Positions 55,254-63,420 of a stretch of DNA of 64,000 nt are shown piece by piece. The notes under the pieces are model-generated. The model saw only the letters and a program-made list of their open reading frames with translations. It was not told the origin of the DNA and did no database searches. Position numbers and translations under genes: made by a program. Location: assembly GCA_038232055.1 (NCBI GenBank), contig JBBSIN010000003.1, positions 1-64,000 on the forward strand, given 5' to 3'. Every line of letters begins with the position of its first letter. The stretch's first letter is position 1. Source of the stretch: JBBSIN01 sp038232055. Lineage in GTDB: Bacteria > Actinomycetota > Actinomycetes > JADGOV01.

Positions 55254-56849
55254 ATGGGCCGTCGTCTGCTTCCGCTCGGCATCGGCATCGCCGCCGCCGC
55301 CACCCTCGCCGCGGTGGCCGGCCCGAGCGTGGCGAGCACCACCGCTCGACCGACCTTTCACACGCCGAGTCGCGCTGACGACCCGCGCATCGGCACCGGG
55401 ACGTACGTGAACGAGCCGGCCACGGTCGTCGGCGCGGACGGCACCCGCTACGTCGCCTACCAGCGAGACAGCCAACTCTCCTACACCCGCACCGGCGGCC
55501 GGACCTGGGACCACCCGGGCGGTGCGGACATCCTGAGCCGGAACGTGTCCGGCTGCACCAGCCTCAGCGACGTCGGTGACGTCGAGCTCGCCGCCGACAA
55601 CAAGGGCGGTGTCTACCTCACCGACCTCCAGGTCACCGCTGGCGCCGAGGTGGACAACGGCATCCAGCCGATCGTCGGCAAGAGCATGGACGGGTTCCGG
55701 CACTACAGCGGCACGTGCGCTGCGCACCAACCGGCGAGCGTCGACCGCGAGTGGATGGCGGCGTACGTCGGGCCCGGCAAGACCAGTGCGCAGGCCGACG
55801 TCTACCTGAGCTACCACGACTTCGGGCCCAACTTCATCTCGGTCAACGCCTCCCACGACGGTGGCAAGACCTTTGGGCTGCCGGTCCCGGTGGTCGACAA
55901 CCCGGCCGCGGTGAACGCCAGCGGGTGCGACACGGTCCCCGCCGGCACGGCGGTCGACCCGCGCAACGGCTGGGTCTACGTCGCCTGGACCTCGGGCGAC
56001 AACCCCGGGAGCAACGCGGCGACCGGCTGCAATTACACCCAGGGCACGGTCTTCAACAAGTTCTGGGTGGCGGTGTCGAAGGACGGTGGTCGGACGTTCA
56101 CCACCTCGCTGGCCACGCAGGGTCCGCCCAGCACGGCGACCGCGCCCGACGACATGAGCGAGATCTTCGGCTCGATCGCGGTCGACCGGTCGGGCGGCGT
56201 CTACATCTCGTTCCCGGCCTTTCTGCGCGGGGAGTACGACGCGTTCTACGCCTACTCGCCGCCGGCCGGCACGGCCGGCGCCCTGCACTTCCGGTCACCT
56301 GTGAAGATCAACACCACCGCGTCGAAGACGGCGTACTTCACCCGCATCACCGCTGGCACCAAGGGCCGGATCGCGGTCATCTACCTCGGGTCGCCGGTGC
56401 GCAACGTCGAGGCGACGGCACAGAACAAGCTGACGTACGACGGCAGCGACCCCACCACGCCGAACTGCACCCCCGAGGTGAGTGACCCGGGTGGACACGG
56501 CGCCCGGTTCCTGGGCAAGCCGTGCCAGCTGCCGGCTACCGCGAAGTGGTATCTGTACTTGGCGCAGTCGCTCAACGCGGCTGGCAGCGCGCCGACGTTC
56601 ACCACCACGACGATGCGCACGGCCGCCGTGCACACCGGCGACATCTGCACCCTGGGCATCTTCTGCCTCGGTAACGACAACCGGGACATCGCCGACACCA
56701 ACGACGTCAAGATCGACCGGACCGGCGGCGCGCAGGTGGCCTACACCTACGAGACGCCCGACGGCAAACACACCGAGATCGACTTCCAGTGCCAGCAGGG
56801 TGGTCCGGGACTGATCGCCGGCGTCACCGTGAAGGACTGCCAGGGCTGA
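55254..56849 (+). CDS. secreted BNR/sialidase-like propeller protein
   Basis: A 531-aa exported protein. The signal peptide (MGRRLLPLGIGIAAAATLAAV) ends near VAST. The body has repeated Asp-box-like turns: RTGGRTWDH, SHDGGKTFG, SKDGGRTFT, and several Cys pairs that would form disulfides outside the cell. This is a propeller of the sialidase/exo-hydrolase superfamily; the catalytic Arg triad of real sialidases is not obvious, so activity is uncertain. ATG 55254 follows GGAGGA. It stands alone before mshA. Confidence 0.78.
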   Translation: MGRRLLPLGIGIAAAATLAAVAGPSVASTTARPTFHTPSRADDPRIGTGTYVNEPATVVGADGTRYVAYQRDSQLSYTRTGGRTWDHPGGADILSRNVSGCTSLSDVGDVELAADNKGGVYLTDLQVTAGAEVDNGIQPIVGKSMDGFRHYSGTCAAHQPASVDREWMAAYVGPGKTSAQADVYLSYHDFGPNFISVNASHDGGKTFGLPVPVVDNPAAVNASGCDTVPAGTAVDPRNGWVYVAWTSGDNPGSNAATGCNYTQGTVFNKFWVAVSKDGGRTFTTSLATQGPPSTATAPDDMSEIFGSIAVDRSGGVYISFPAFLRGEYDAFYAYSPPAGTAGALHFRSPVKINTTASKTAYFTRITAGTKGRIAVIYLGSPVRNVEATAQNKLTYDGSDPTTPNCTPEVSDPGGHGARFLGKPCQLPATAKWYLYLAQSLNAAGSAPTFTTTTMRTAAVHTGDICTLGIFCLGNDNRDIADTNDVKIDRTGGAQVAYTYETPDGKHTEIDFQCQQGGPGLIAGVTVKDCQG

Positions 56850-56962
56850 CCAACCGCACTGCCGCCGCAGGCTGCCCGAACCAGTCGGGAAGTCGGGCCG
56901 GCGATCCGGCCGGGAATCGGAGCCGGCCGGCGCCGGTTGCCGTTCGGCGTGGAGGTGGCTTC

Positions 56963-58267
56963 GTGACGGTGACGATCGCCAGAGGCTCTCGGCTGCCTCG
57001 CCGCGTCGCCACCGTGTCCGTGCACACTTCGCCACTGGAGCAACCCGGCACCGGCGATGCCGGCGGGATGAACGTCTACATCGTCGAGCTCGCCAAGCGG
57101 CTCGCGACGCTCGGCATCGAGGTGGAGATCTTCACCCGGGCCACGTCGAGCGACCTGCCGCCGATCGTCGAGATGGTGCCGGGCGTGCTCGTGCGGCATG
57201 TGACGGCCGGTCCGTTCGAGGGGCTGTCCAAGCACGACCTCCCGGCGCAGCTGTGCGCGTTCACCTCGGCGGTGCTCCGCGCGGAGGCGATGCAGGAACC
57301 AGGTCACTACGACGTCGTGCACTCCCACTACTGGCTCTCCGGTCAGGTGGGGTGGCTGGCCAAGGAGCGCTGGGGCGTTCCGCTCGTGCACTCCATGCAC
57401 ACGATGGCCCGGGTCAAGAACGCCTCGCTGGCTGACGGTGACGCGCCGGAACCGGCGGCCCGGGAGATCGGCGAGACGCAGGTCGTCGAGGCGGCCGATC
57501 GGCTCATCGCGTCGACCGACGAGGAGGCCCGGCAACTCGGCAGCCTCTACGGCGCGGACCCCCGCCGCGTGGTGACCGTGGCGCCCGGCGTCGACCTGGA
57601 GGTCTTCCGTCCCGGCGAGGCATCGGCCGCGCGTACCCGGCTCGGCGTCCCGCCCGATGCCGTCGTCCTGCTCTTCGTCGGGCGCATCCAGCCGCTGAAG
57701 GCACCCGACATCCTGCTCCGGGCCGCCGCCCGCCTCCTCGAGCACGACCCCGCGCTACGGTCGCGTCTCGTGGTCGCCGTGGTCGGCGGCCCGAGTGGTT
57801 CCGGGCTCGACCAGCCGGAGCACCTCCAGCAGCTCGCGACCGACCTCGGCATCGGCGACGTCGTCCGGTTCGAGCCACCGGCTGCCCCGGGGCGGCTGGT
57901 GGACTGGTACCGAGCCGCCACCGCGACCCTGGTGCCGTCCTACAGCGAGTCCTTCGGGCTGGTCGCCCTCGAGTCCCAGGCCTGCGGCACCCCGGTCGTC
58001 GCTGCCGCCGTCGGCGGGCTGCGCACTGCTGTGCGCGACGGCGTCTCGGGCCTGCTCGTCGAGGGTCACGACCCGATCGGCTACGCGGACGCCGTACGCC
58101 GGCTGCTGACGCCCGACACTCGGCGACGACTGGCCGGCGGCGCCGTGCGGCACGCCAGTTCATTCGGCTGGTCGACGACGGCGGCCGGTGTGCTGGCCGT
58201 CTACGAGAACGCGATCGCCGAGACGGTGCGCTCGCGGATGGTGCCGCGTCCGGTAGCCGCCGTCTGA
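56963..58267 (+). CDS. mshA: D-inositol-3-phosphate glycosyltransferase
   Basis: A 434-aa GT4 glycosyltransferase that joins GlcNAc to inositol-3-phosphate, the first step of mycothiol synthesis. The N-terminal domain has VSVHTSPLEQPGTGDAGGMNVYI, typical of MshA; the C-terminal domain has FVGRIQPLKAPDILL and the donor-binding Ex7E (ESFGLVALE). GTG 56963, seven bases after GGAGG, was used. The order mshA-ybjN-gpm is the same in mycobacteria. Confidence 0.94.
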   Translation: MTVTIARGSRLPRRVATVSVHTSPLEQPGTGDAGGMNVYIVELAKRLATLGIEVEIFTRATSSDLPPIVEMVPGVLVRHVTAGPFEGLSKHDLPAQLCAFTSAVLRAEAMQEPGHYDVVHSHYWLSGQVGWLAKERWGVPLVHSMHTMARVKNASLADGDAPEPAAREIGETQVVEAADRLIASTDEEARQLGSLYGADPRRVVTVAPGVDLEVFRPGEASAARTRLGVPPDAVVLLFVGRIQPLKAPDILLRAAARLLEHDPALRSRLVVAVVGGPSGSGLDQPEHLQQLATDLGIGDVVRFEPPAAPGRLVDWYRAATATLVPSYSESFGLVALESQACGTPVVAAAVGGLRTAVRDGVSGLLVEGHDPIGYADAVRRLLTPDTRRRLAGGAVRHASSFGWSTTAAGVLAVYENAIAETVRSRMVPRPVAAV

Positions 58268-58770
58268 TGCCGTCGTACGACGAGGTCCTTCGCTCGTCGC
58301 TCGACGACACGGGCCTCGCCTATCAACGTGAGCGGGCCGGCGCCTACTTGGTCCGCCTCGAAGGCACGTCCAAGCTGGCGACGATGACCTGGCTGGTGGC
58401 GGGAGAGCACAGCCTGCTGGTGGAGGCCTTCTTCTGCCGCCGGCCGGCCGAGGACGAGGGCCGCTTCTACCGATTCCTGCTCGAGCGAAACGCCAGAATG
58501 TTCGGCGTGGGCTTCTCCGTCGACCGCCTCGGCGACGTCTACCTCCTCGGCCGGTTGCCGCTCTGCGCCGTCACCGCTGACGAGCTGGACCGGCTTCTGG
58601 GGTGCGTGCTCACCTACTCCGACGAGGCCTTCGATACAGCGCTCCAGATCGGCTTCGGCTCGGCCATCCGCAAGGAGTGGGAGTGGCGCGTCAAACGGGG
58701 CGAGTCGCTCGCCAACCTCAGCGCCTTTGCCCGCTTCGCAGACCCCGTCTGGCACGCTAATCGACCATGA
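58267..58770 (+). CDS. YbjN-domain protein
   Basis: A 167-aa protein of the YbjN fold (short alpha/beta protein related to the CesT-type chaperone fold): it opens SYDEVLRSSLDDTGLAYQRER and shows VEAFFCRRPAEDEGRFYRFLLERNARMFGVGFSVDRLGDVYLLGRLPL. The same gene sits between mshA and gpm in mycobacteria (Rv0487 position). The ATG overlaps the mshA stop, and the next ATG overlaps its own stop. Role unknown; co-inheritance suggests a thiol or glycolytic link. Confidence 0.82.
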   Translation: MPSYDEVLRSSLDDTGLAYQRERAGAYLVRLEGTSKLATMTWLVAGEHSLLVEAFFCRRPAEDEGRFYRFLLERNARMFGVGFSVDRLGDVYLLGRLPLCAVTADELDRLLGCVLTYSDEAFDTALQIGFGSAIRKEWEWRVKRGESLANLSAFARFADPVWHANRP

Positions 58771-59513
58771 CCGCGACGCTGGTGCTTCTCCGCCACGGCG
58801 AGAGCGAGTGGAACGCAAAGAACCTGTTCACCGGCTGGGTCGACGTGGGCTTGACGAGCAAGGGCCAGGACGAGGCCAACACGGGTGGCGAGCTGCTTCG
58901 CGAATCCGGCCTGCTGCCGGACGTGGTGCACACCTCGGTGCTCCGCCGCGCCATCCGCAGCGCCGAGATCGCGCTGGACGCCGCAGACCGCCTCTGGATC
59001 CCAGTGACGCGAACCTGGCGACTCAACGAGCGCCACTACGGGGCGCTGCAGGGCAAGGACAAGGCCCAGGTCCGTGCGGAGTACGGCGAGGAGCAGTTCA
59101 TGCTCTGGCGGCGCTCGTACGACGTGCCGCCACCGCCTCTGCCGGCCGACTCGGACATGAGCGCCCGGCACGACCCGCGCTATGACGCCTTGCCGCCGGA
59201 CGTGCTGCCCGACACCGAGTGCCTCAAAGACGTCGTGGTGCGCCTGCTGCCCTACTGGTACGACGCCATCGTGCCCGACTTGCGAGCGGGGTGGACCGTC
59301 CTGGTGGTGGCGCACGGCAACTCGCTGCGGGCGCTGGTCAAGCATCTGGACGCGATCAGCGACGAGGAGATTTCCGGGCTCAACATCCCGACCGGTATCC
59401 CGCTGCGCTACGACCTCGACGACGACCTGCGCCCGGTGCGGCGTGGCGGTACGTATCTGGACCCCGAATCCGCCGCGGAGGCCAGCGCGGCGGTGGCCCG
59501 GCAGGGGCACTGA
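58767..59513 (+). CDS. gpmA: 2,3-bisphosphoglycerate-dependent phosphoglycerate mutase
   Basis: A 248-aa dPGM that interconverts 3- and 2-phosphoglycerate. The N-terminal active-site His is in LLRHGESEWN, followed by NLFTGWVDVGL and the RHYGALQGKDKAQ loop; the second His is in VAHGNSLRAL. Length and motifs are complete. ATG 58767 overlaps the YbjN stop (ATGA). It converges with the copper-chaperone gene. Confidence 0.95.
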   Translation: MTATLVLLRHGESEWNAKNLFTGWVDVGLTSKGQDEANTGGELLRESGLLPDVVHTSVLRRAIRSAEIALDAADRLWIPVTRTWRLNERHYGALQGKDKAQVRAEYGEEQFMLWRRSYDVPPPPLPADSDMSARHDPRYDALPPDVLPDTECLKDVVVRLLPYWYDAIVPDLRAGWTVLVVAHGNSLRALVKHLDAISDEEISGLNIPTGIPLRYDLDDDLRPVRRGGTYLDPESAAEASAAVARQGH

Positions 59514-59542
59514 CCAAGCGCGTCGGTCAGGCGCTACGACGC

Positions 59543-60040
59543 TCAGCTCGGCGTCGGGCTGGGCGGCTGGCTCGGCAGCGCGATCGGAGCCTGCACGTCG
59601 ATCGAGCCGGCCTGCGCGAAGGTCAGCGTGAGCGGGATGGAACTGCTTGCGCGCAGGTCGCGCTTGATTCCACGCAACAAGAGGTAGGAGCCGCCGGGCT
59701 TGAACGACGTCAGCTCGCCAGTCTTGATCTGGAACACGCCGGCCCCCCCCAGCTCGACCGTGCCGAGCTGGCTCGACGCACTGAGGAGTGCATCGTCGGT
59801 CGTACCGATGTTGGCCACCGAGAGGTAGATCGGGATGTCCGCGCCGACGGCGTAACTGTCCACCGGAGGTGCAGCCGCATAGAGGTCGCGGATCCGCAGG
59901 TCGCCGAGCGACGCTTGCGAGCCGTCGATGGCCGCCTGCTCCTGCGCCGTCACCGCGTTCTTTCCGCTACCGCAGCCCGCGGTGACCGGCGCGACGGCGA
60001 GTACGGCGACGACGAAGGCAAGGCGCGTGCGGCGCTTCAC
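59543..60040 (-). CDS. PCuAC-like lipoprotein (copper chaperone family)
   Basis: A 165-aa lipoprotein with a lipobox (VTAGC) after a basic-hydrophobic signal, then a beta-sandwich pattern: VANIGTTDDALLSASSQLGTVELGG, then a turn with SFKPGGSYLLLRGIKRDL and a C-terminal Pro-rich tail. PCuAC proteins bring Cu(I) to cytochrome oxidase. The expected Met/His copper ligands (HxnMx21HxM) are not clearly present, so this may be a relative without metal binding. GTG 60040 follows the SCO1 stop by one base. Confidence 0.7.
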   Translation of the reverse strand: MKRRTRLAFVVAVLAVAPVTAGCGSGKNAVTAQEQAAIDGSQASLGDLRIRDLYAAAPPVDSYAVGADIPIYLSVANIGTTDDALLSASSQLGTVELGGAGVFQIKTGELTSFKPGGSYLLLRGIKRDLRASSSIPLTLTFAQAGSIDVQAPIALPSQPPSPTPS

Positions 60041-60041
60041 C

Positions 60042-60662
60042 TCACGACTCCTCTCGGACCAGCTCCGGCAGGTCGGCGGCGTAGTCGGCCATCGTGGCAG
60101 TCGGTGGGTAGACGGCGGCGACTTCGTCATCGTGCGCGTACGCCGTCGTGCCGGCGTAGTGGTCGACAGCGTAGCCAGCGCCCTTGCCAGCGGCACGGAC
60201 CGCCCGTGGCACGCCGGCCGAGTCCTCCGCGGCGGTGATCTGGCGCATGGAGCCGGTCAGCCCGACGAACGACGTGTCGATGCCGTCCAGCCAGCGCCGG
60301 ACTACCCGCGGGCTGTCGCGTTTCGGGTCGCTCGTGGCGAAGACGACCACGACATCGCGGCGGACGGCGGCGGGCACCCGGCGCAGCGCCAACGAGATGT
60401 CGTGCAGCACCGCCGGGCAGGTGTCGTCGCAGTTCGTGTAACCCCAGAAGAGCAGGGTGACCTTGCCCTTTGTTCTCTCGAAGAAGTCGTACGCCGCGCC
60501 GGAGGTGTCGGTCAGGGTGAAATGCGGCCGGCGGCCGGGGGCGTCCGGCACCACGCCGTGCAGCGTGGCTCGAACCGATGCCCGCTGCGCCTGCGCCGAC
60601 GGGCTCCCGCAGCCGCTCAGGGTTCCGCCGGCGAGCAGAAGAGCGAGCAGCGTCCGCACCAT
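60042..60662 (-). CDS. SCO1/SenC copper chaperone lipoprotein
   Basis: A 206-aa thioredoxin-fold lipoprotein. The lipobox is near Cys18 (LSGC), the Cu-binding CxxxC is in TNCDDTCPAVL, and a C-terminal His in AVDHYAG completes the site. SCO1 helps insert copper into the CuA centre of cytochrome c oxidase. ATG 60662 overlaps the UbiA-family stop (TGATG). With the next lipoprotein it forms a copper-delivery pair, attached to the end of a prenyltransferase gene. Confidence 0.9.
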   Translation of the reverse strand: MVRTLLALLLAGGTLSGCGSPSAQAQRASVRATLHGVVPDAPGRRPHFTLTDTSGAAYDFFERTKGKVTLLFWGYTNCDDTCPAVLHDISLALRRVPAAVRRDVVVVFATSDPKRDSPRVVRRWLDGIDTSFVGLTGSMRQITAAEDSAGVPRAVRAAGKGAGYAVDHYAGTTAYAHDDEVAAVYPPTATMADYAADLPELVREES

Positions 60663-61513
60663 CACCCGTTCAGCGTAGGCGTGGTGCCCGACGCCAAGAA
60701 GCCGGCGACCACGAGGGCCGCCGCCCCCATGTTGAGCCGGAAGGCGAGGGGCGACCCGGCCGCCAGCCGAAACGTCGCGCCGGCCACACAGGCGGTGGCG
60801 AGGCATCCGCTCGCCACGAGCAGGACGAGCGCCGCTGGCGTCCGTCGGGAGACGAGGATGAGCAGCACCGAGACGGCGGCGACGAGAGCCGCCGACACCG
60901 CGACCGAGCGTCGGGGACCCAGCAGCTGAGGGAGACCGCGAACGCCAGTGGCCGCGTCGACCTGCGCATCGCCGACCGTGTTCGCGAAGTGGGCCGACAC
61001 CCCGAGCAGGCCACCGGCCAGCACGACGGCGGCGCGCGGCGCGGGCGAGCCGGGCAGCGCGGCGGCGACGAGGGCGACCGGCACCAGGCCGAAGGAGACG
61101 AGATAGGGCAGGAAGCTCGCCACGGTAAACTTCAACCACAGGTTGTAGGTCCACGCAGAGGCCACCGCCGCCAGGTGGACCAGCGCCGGGCGCGCGCCGA
61201 GTGCGCTGGAGAGCAGCACGCACGCGACAAGGGCGCATCCGGTCGCCACTTCGAGCGCGCCGGCCGAGACCGCGCCGGCCACGACCGGCTTGCCGCGACG
61301 TCCGGCTGCCCGGTCGCGTCCGGCGTCGACGTAGTCGTTGCACCATCCCACCGAGAGCTGGCCGGCGAAGACGGCGAGCCCCAGCAGCGTCGTACGCCGC
61401 GCCGCGAGCCCGGCCGAGAGCGCGAGCGCGGCGACAAAGACCGTCACGGCCAGCGCCGGCAACGGATGCGACGCCCGAAATAGCCCTTTCGCGAGGGCAC
61501 GGGCCGGGCTCAC
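60662..61513 (-). CDS. UbiA-family prenyltransferase
   Basis: A 283-aa membrane enzyme with about eight hydrophobic segments. The first Asp-rich motif is GWCNDYVDAGRDRA (NDxxD, Mg-diphosphate binding); the second is less clear, near ANTVGDAQVDAAT, matching the DxxxD region. UbiA enzymes attach isoprenoid chains to aromatic acceptors. GTG 61513. The gene is divergent from a methyltransferase-ACAD-type III PKS unit, which suggests an aromatic polyketide acceptor. A haem O or menaquinone role is possible but the sequence does not specifically match CtaB or MenA. Confidence 0.82.
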   Translation of the reverse strand: MSPARALAKGLFRASHPLPALAVTVFVAALALSAGLAARRTTLLGLAVFAGQLSVGWCNDYVDAGRDRAAGRRGKPVVAGAVSAGALEVATGCALVACVLLSSALGARPALVHLAAVASAWTYNLWLKFTVASFLPYLVSFGLVPVALVAAALPGSPAPRAAVVLAGGLLGVSAHFANTVGDAQVDAATGVRGLPQLLGPRRSVAVSAALVAAVSVLLILVSRRTPAALVLLVASGCLATACVAGATFRLAAGSPLAFRLNMGAAALVVAGFLASGTTPTLNG

Positions 61514-61537
61514 CCGAGCAGTGTCTAGCGTGGGGGG

Positions 61538-62251
61538 ATGTCCGCCGCGCCGACCCGCCAGCGCAACGACCCGCGGCAGTACGACGAGCTGGTGGACGAG
61601 TGGTGGGCCGATCGCGGCGCTTTCGCACCGCTGCAGTGGATCGCCGCCGCGCGGGCTCGGCTGGTTCCGTCGGCCACTCGCACCGGCGCGGTTCTGCTCG
61701 ACGTCGCCTGCGGTGGTGGCTTGTTGGCGCCGCACGTCGCCGGCCTCGGCTACCGCCACGTGGGCGTGGACCTGCGGCTGCCGGGGCTGGTGGTGGCGCG
61801 CGAGCACGGCGTCGTACCGGTCTGCGGGGATGCGCTGCGGCTGCCCCTGCCGGACGCCGTGGCCGACGTCGTGGTGGCCGGGGAAATGCTCGAGCACGTT
61901 GCCGACCTGCCAGCCGTCGTCGCGGAACTGGCCCGCGTCCTGCGGCCGGGTGGCACGCTGGTCGCAGACACCCTCGCCGATACGGCGATCTCCCGACTGG
62001 TCACGATCACCCTCGCCGAGCGGCTGCGCGGCGTGCCGGCCGGGCTGCACGATCCCAGCCTGTACGTCGACCGCGCCGAGCTGGTCGACGTGGCCGCCGA
62101 GCACGGCATCGCCCTGCGGCTGGTCGGCCTGCGGCCCTCCGTGCCGGACCTCGCCGAGTGGGTCCTTCGCCGCCGCGGCGACGTACGCCTGCTGCCGACC
62201 CGCTGCACCGCCATCCTGTTCCAGGCCGTCGGTCGCAAGGAGTCGCGATGA
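61538..62251 (+). CDS. UbiG-like SAM-dependent methyltransferase
   Basis: A 237-aa class I methyltransferase. Motif I is LLDVACGGGLLAPH; motif II near VCGDALRLPLPDAVADVVVAGEMLEHV follows, as in UbiG-type O-methyltransferases. It could methylate a phenolic product of the neighbouring polyketide synthase. The ATG at 61538 is six bases after TAGCGT, with a G-run between that could also act as ribosome site. It overlaps the acyl-CoA dehydrogenase start. Confidence 0.85.
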   Translation: MSAAPTRQRNDPRQYDELVDEWWADRGAFAPLQWIAAARARLVPSATRTGAVLLDVACGGGLLAPHVAGLGYRHVGVDLRLPGLVVAREHGVVPVCGDALRLPLPDAVADVVVAGEMLEHVADLPAVVAELARVLRPGGTLVADTLADTAISRLVTITLAERLRGVPAGLHDPSLYVDRAELVDVAAEHGIALRLVGLRPSVPDLAEWVLRRRGDVRLLPTRCTAILFQAVGRKESR

Positions 62252-63420
62252 CCCCCACGGAGGCCCTCGAGGCCGCCTCCCGCCTTGGACCCGACATCGC
62301 CGCGCGGGCCACGGACTACGACGAGAAGGGCGCCTTCCCGACGGCGGACTTCGCGTCGATCCGCGACGCGGGTCTGCTCGGGCTGATGGTGCCCACCCGG
62401 CTCGGCGGCGCGGGCGCCGGCTTCGCCGACTACGTCGAGGTCGCCATGGCGCTCGCCGCCGGCAGCGGCGCGACTGCGCTCGTCTACAACATGCACGCGT
62501 CCGTGACCGGCGCGATCGCCACCATCCCCGAGGAGCTGGCCACGGCGCTCGGCGTACCGGACAGCTTCTTCGCCATGCGCGACGGCGTGCTGCGCGCGGC
62601 GGCGGACGGGGCGCTGTACGGCGTGGCGATGTCCGAACGCGGCGCCGGCTCGCGGCTCTCGCAGGTCACCACGACGTACGAACCCTGCGACGGCGGCTGG
62701 CGGATCACCGGGCACAAGACGTTCTGCTCCGGGGCAGGACATGCCGATGCCTATCTCGTCGCGGCCCGGCGGACGGTCGAAGGCGAGGACGCGATCAGTT
62801 TCTTCATTGTCCCGGCGGGCGCGGGTTTGACGGTGGAGGAGACTTGGGACTCCCTGGGGATGCGCGCGACCGCGAGTCACGACCTGCACATCGACGCGGT
62901 CGTCGCGCCAGACGCGCTGCTCGGTGGGGTAGAAGGTCTTGCCATGCTCATCGCGCAGGTCATGCCGCAGTGGTTGGTCGCGTCGTACTCCGCCGTCTAC
63001 GTCGGTGTGGCCCAGGCGGCGCTCGATGCCGCCGCGGACTACGCGGCCCGCCGCGAGCTGCAGCGGCTGCCCGCGGTGCGGGCCCGACTCGGCCGGGCCG
63101 ACGCCCGGGTGGCGGCAGCGCGCGAGGTGGTGCGGGAAGCCGCCCGCCGGGTCGACGCGGACCCCGGCACACCGGAGACCAACCGGTGGGTCTGGCGCGC
63201 CAAGCTGCTCGCCGGTGAGACCGCGATGGACGTGGCCGCCTCCGTGCTCGAGGCGTGCGGTACGGCGGCCACCCGCCGCGGCAGCAGCCTCGAACGGCTC
63301 TACCGGGACGCCCGCTGCGGGTCGCTGCAGCCTGCGACGAGTGACGTCTGCGCCGACTGGCTGGGGTTGGCGGTGCTCGGAGGTGATCCGGACAACGACG
63401 CCACGGTGCCGCGCTGGTGA
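62248..63420 (+). CDS. acyl-CoA dehydrogenase family protein
   Basis: A 390-aa flavoprotein with the ACAD fold: SERGAGSRLSQVTTTYEP substrate/flavin loop, WRITGHKTFCSGAGHADAYLVAARR, and a C-terminal helical domain ending RRGSSLERLYRDARCGSLQPATSDVCADWLG. The usual catalytic Glu region cannot be fixed by eye. It may introduce or remove unsaturation in a starter acyl chain or act as a flavin monooxygenase-type relative. ATG overlaps the methyltransferase stop, and its own stop overlaps the PKS start. Confidence 0.82.
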   Translation: MTPTEALEAASRLGPDIAARATDYDEKGAFPTADFASIRDAGLLGLMVPTRLGGAGAGFADYVEVAMALAAGSGATALVYNMHASVTGAIATIPEELATALGVPDSFFAMRDGVLRAAADGALYGVAMSERGAGSRLSQVTTTYEPCDGGWRITGHKTFCSGAGHADAYLVAARRTVEGEDAISFFIVPAGAGLTVEETWDSLGMRATASHDLHIDAVVAPDALLGGVEGLAMLIAQVMPQWLVASYSAVYVGVAQAALDAAADYAARRELQRLPAVRARLGRADARVAAAREVVREAARRVDADPGTPETNRWVWRAKLLAGETAMDVAASVLEACGTAATRRGSSLERLYRDARCGSLQPATSDVCADWLGLAVLGGDPDNDATVPRW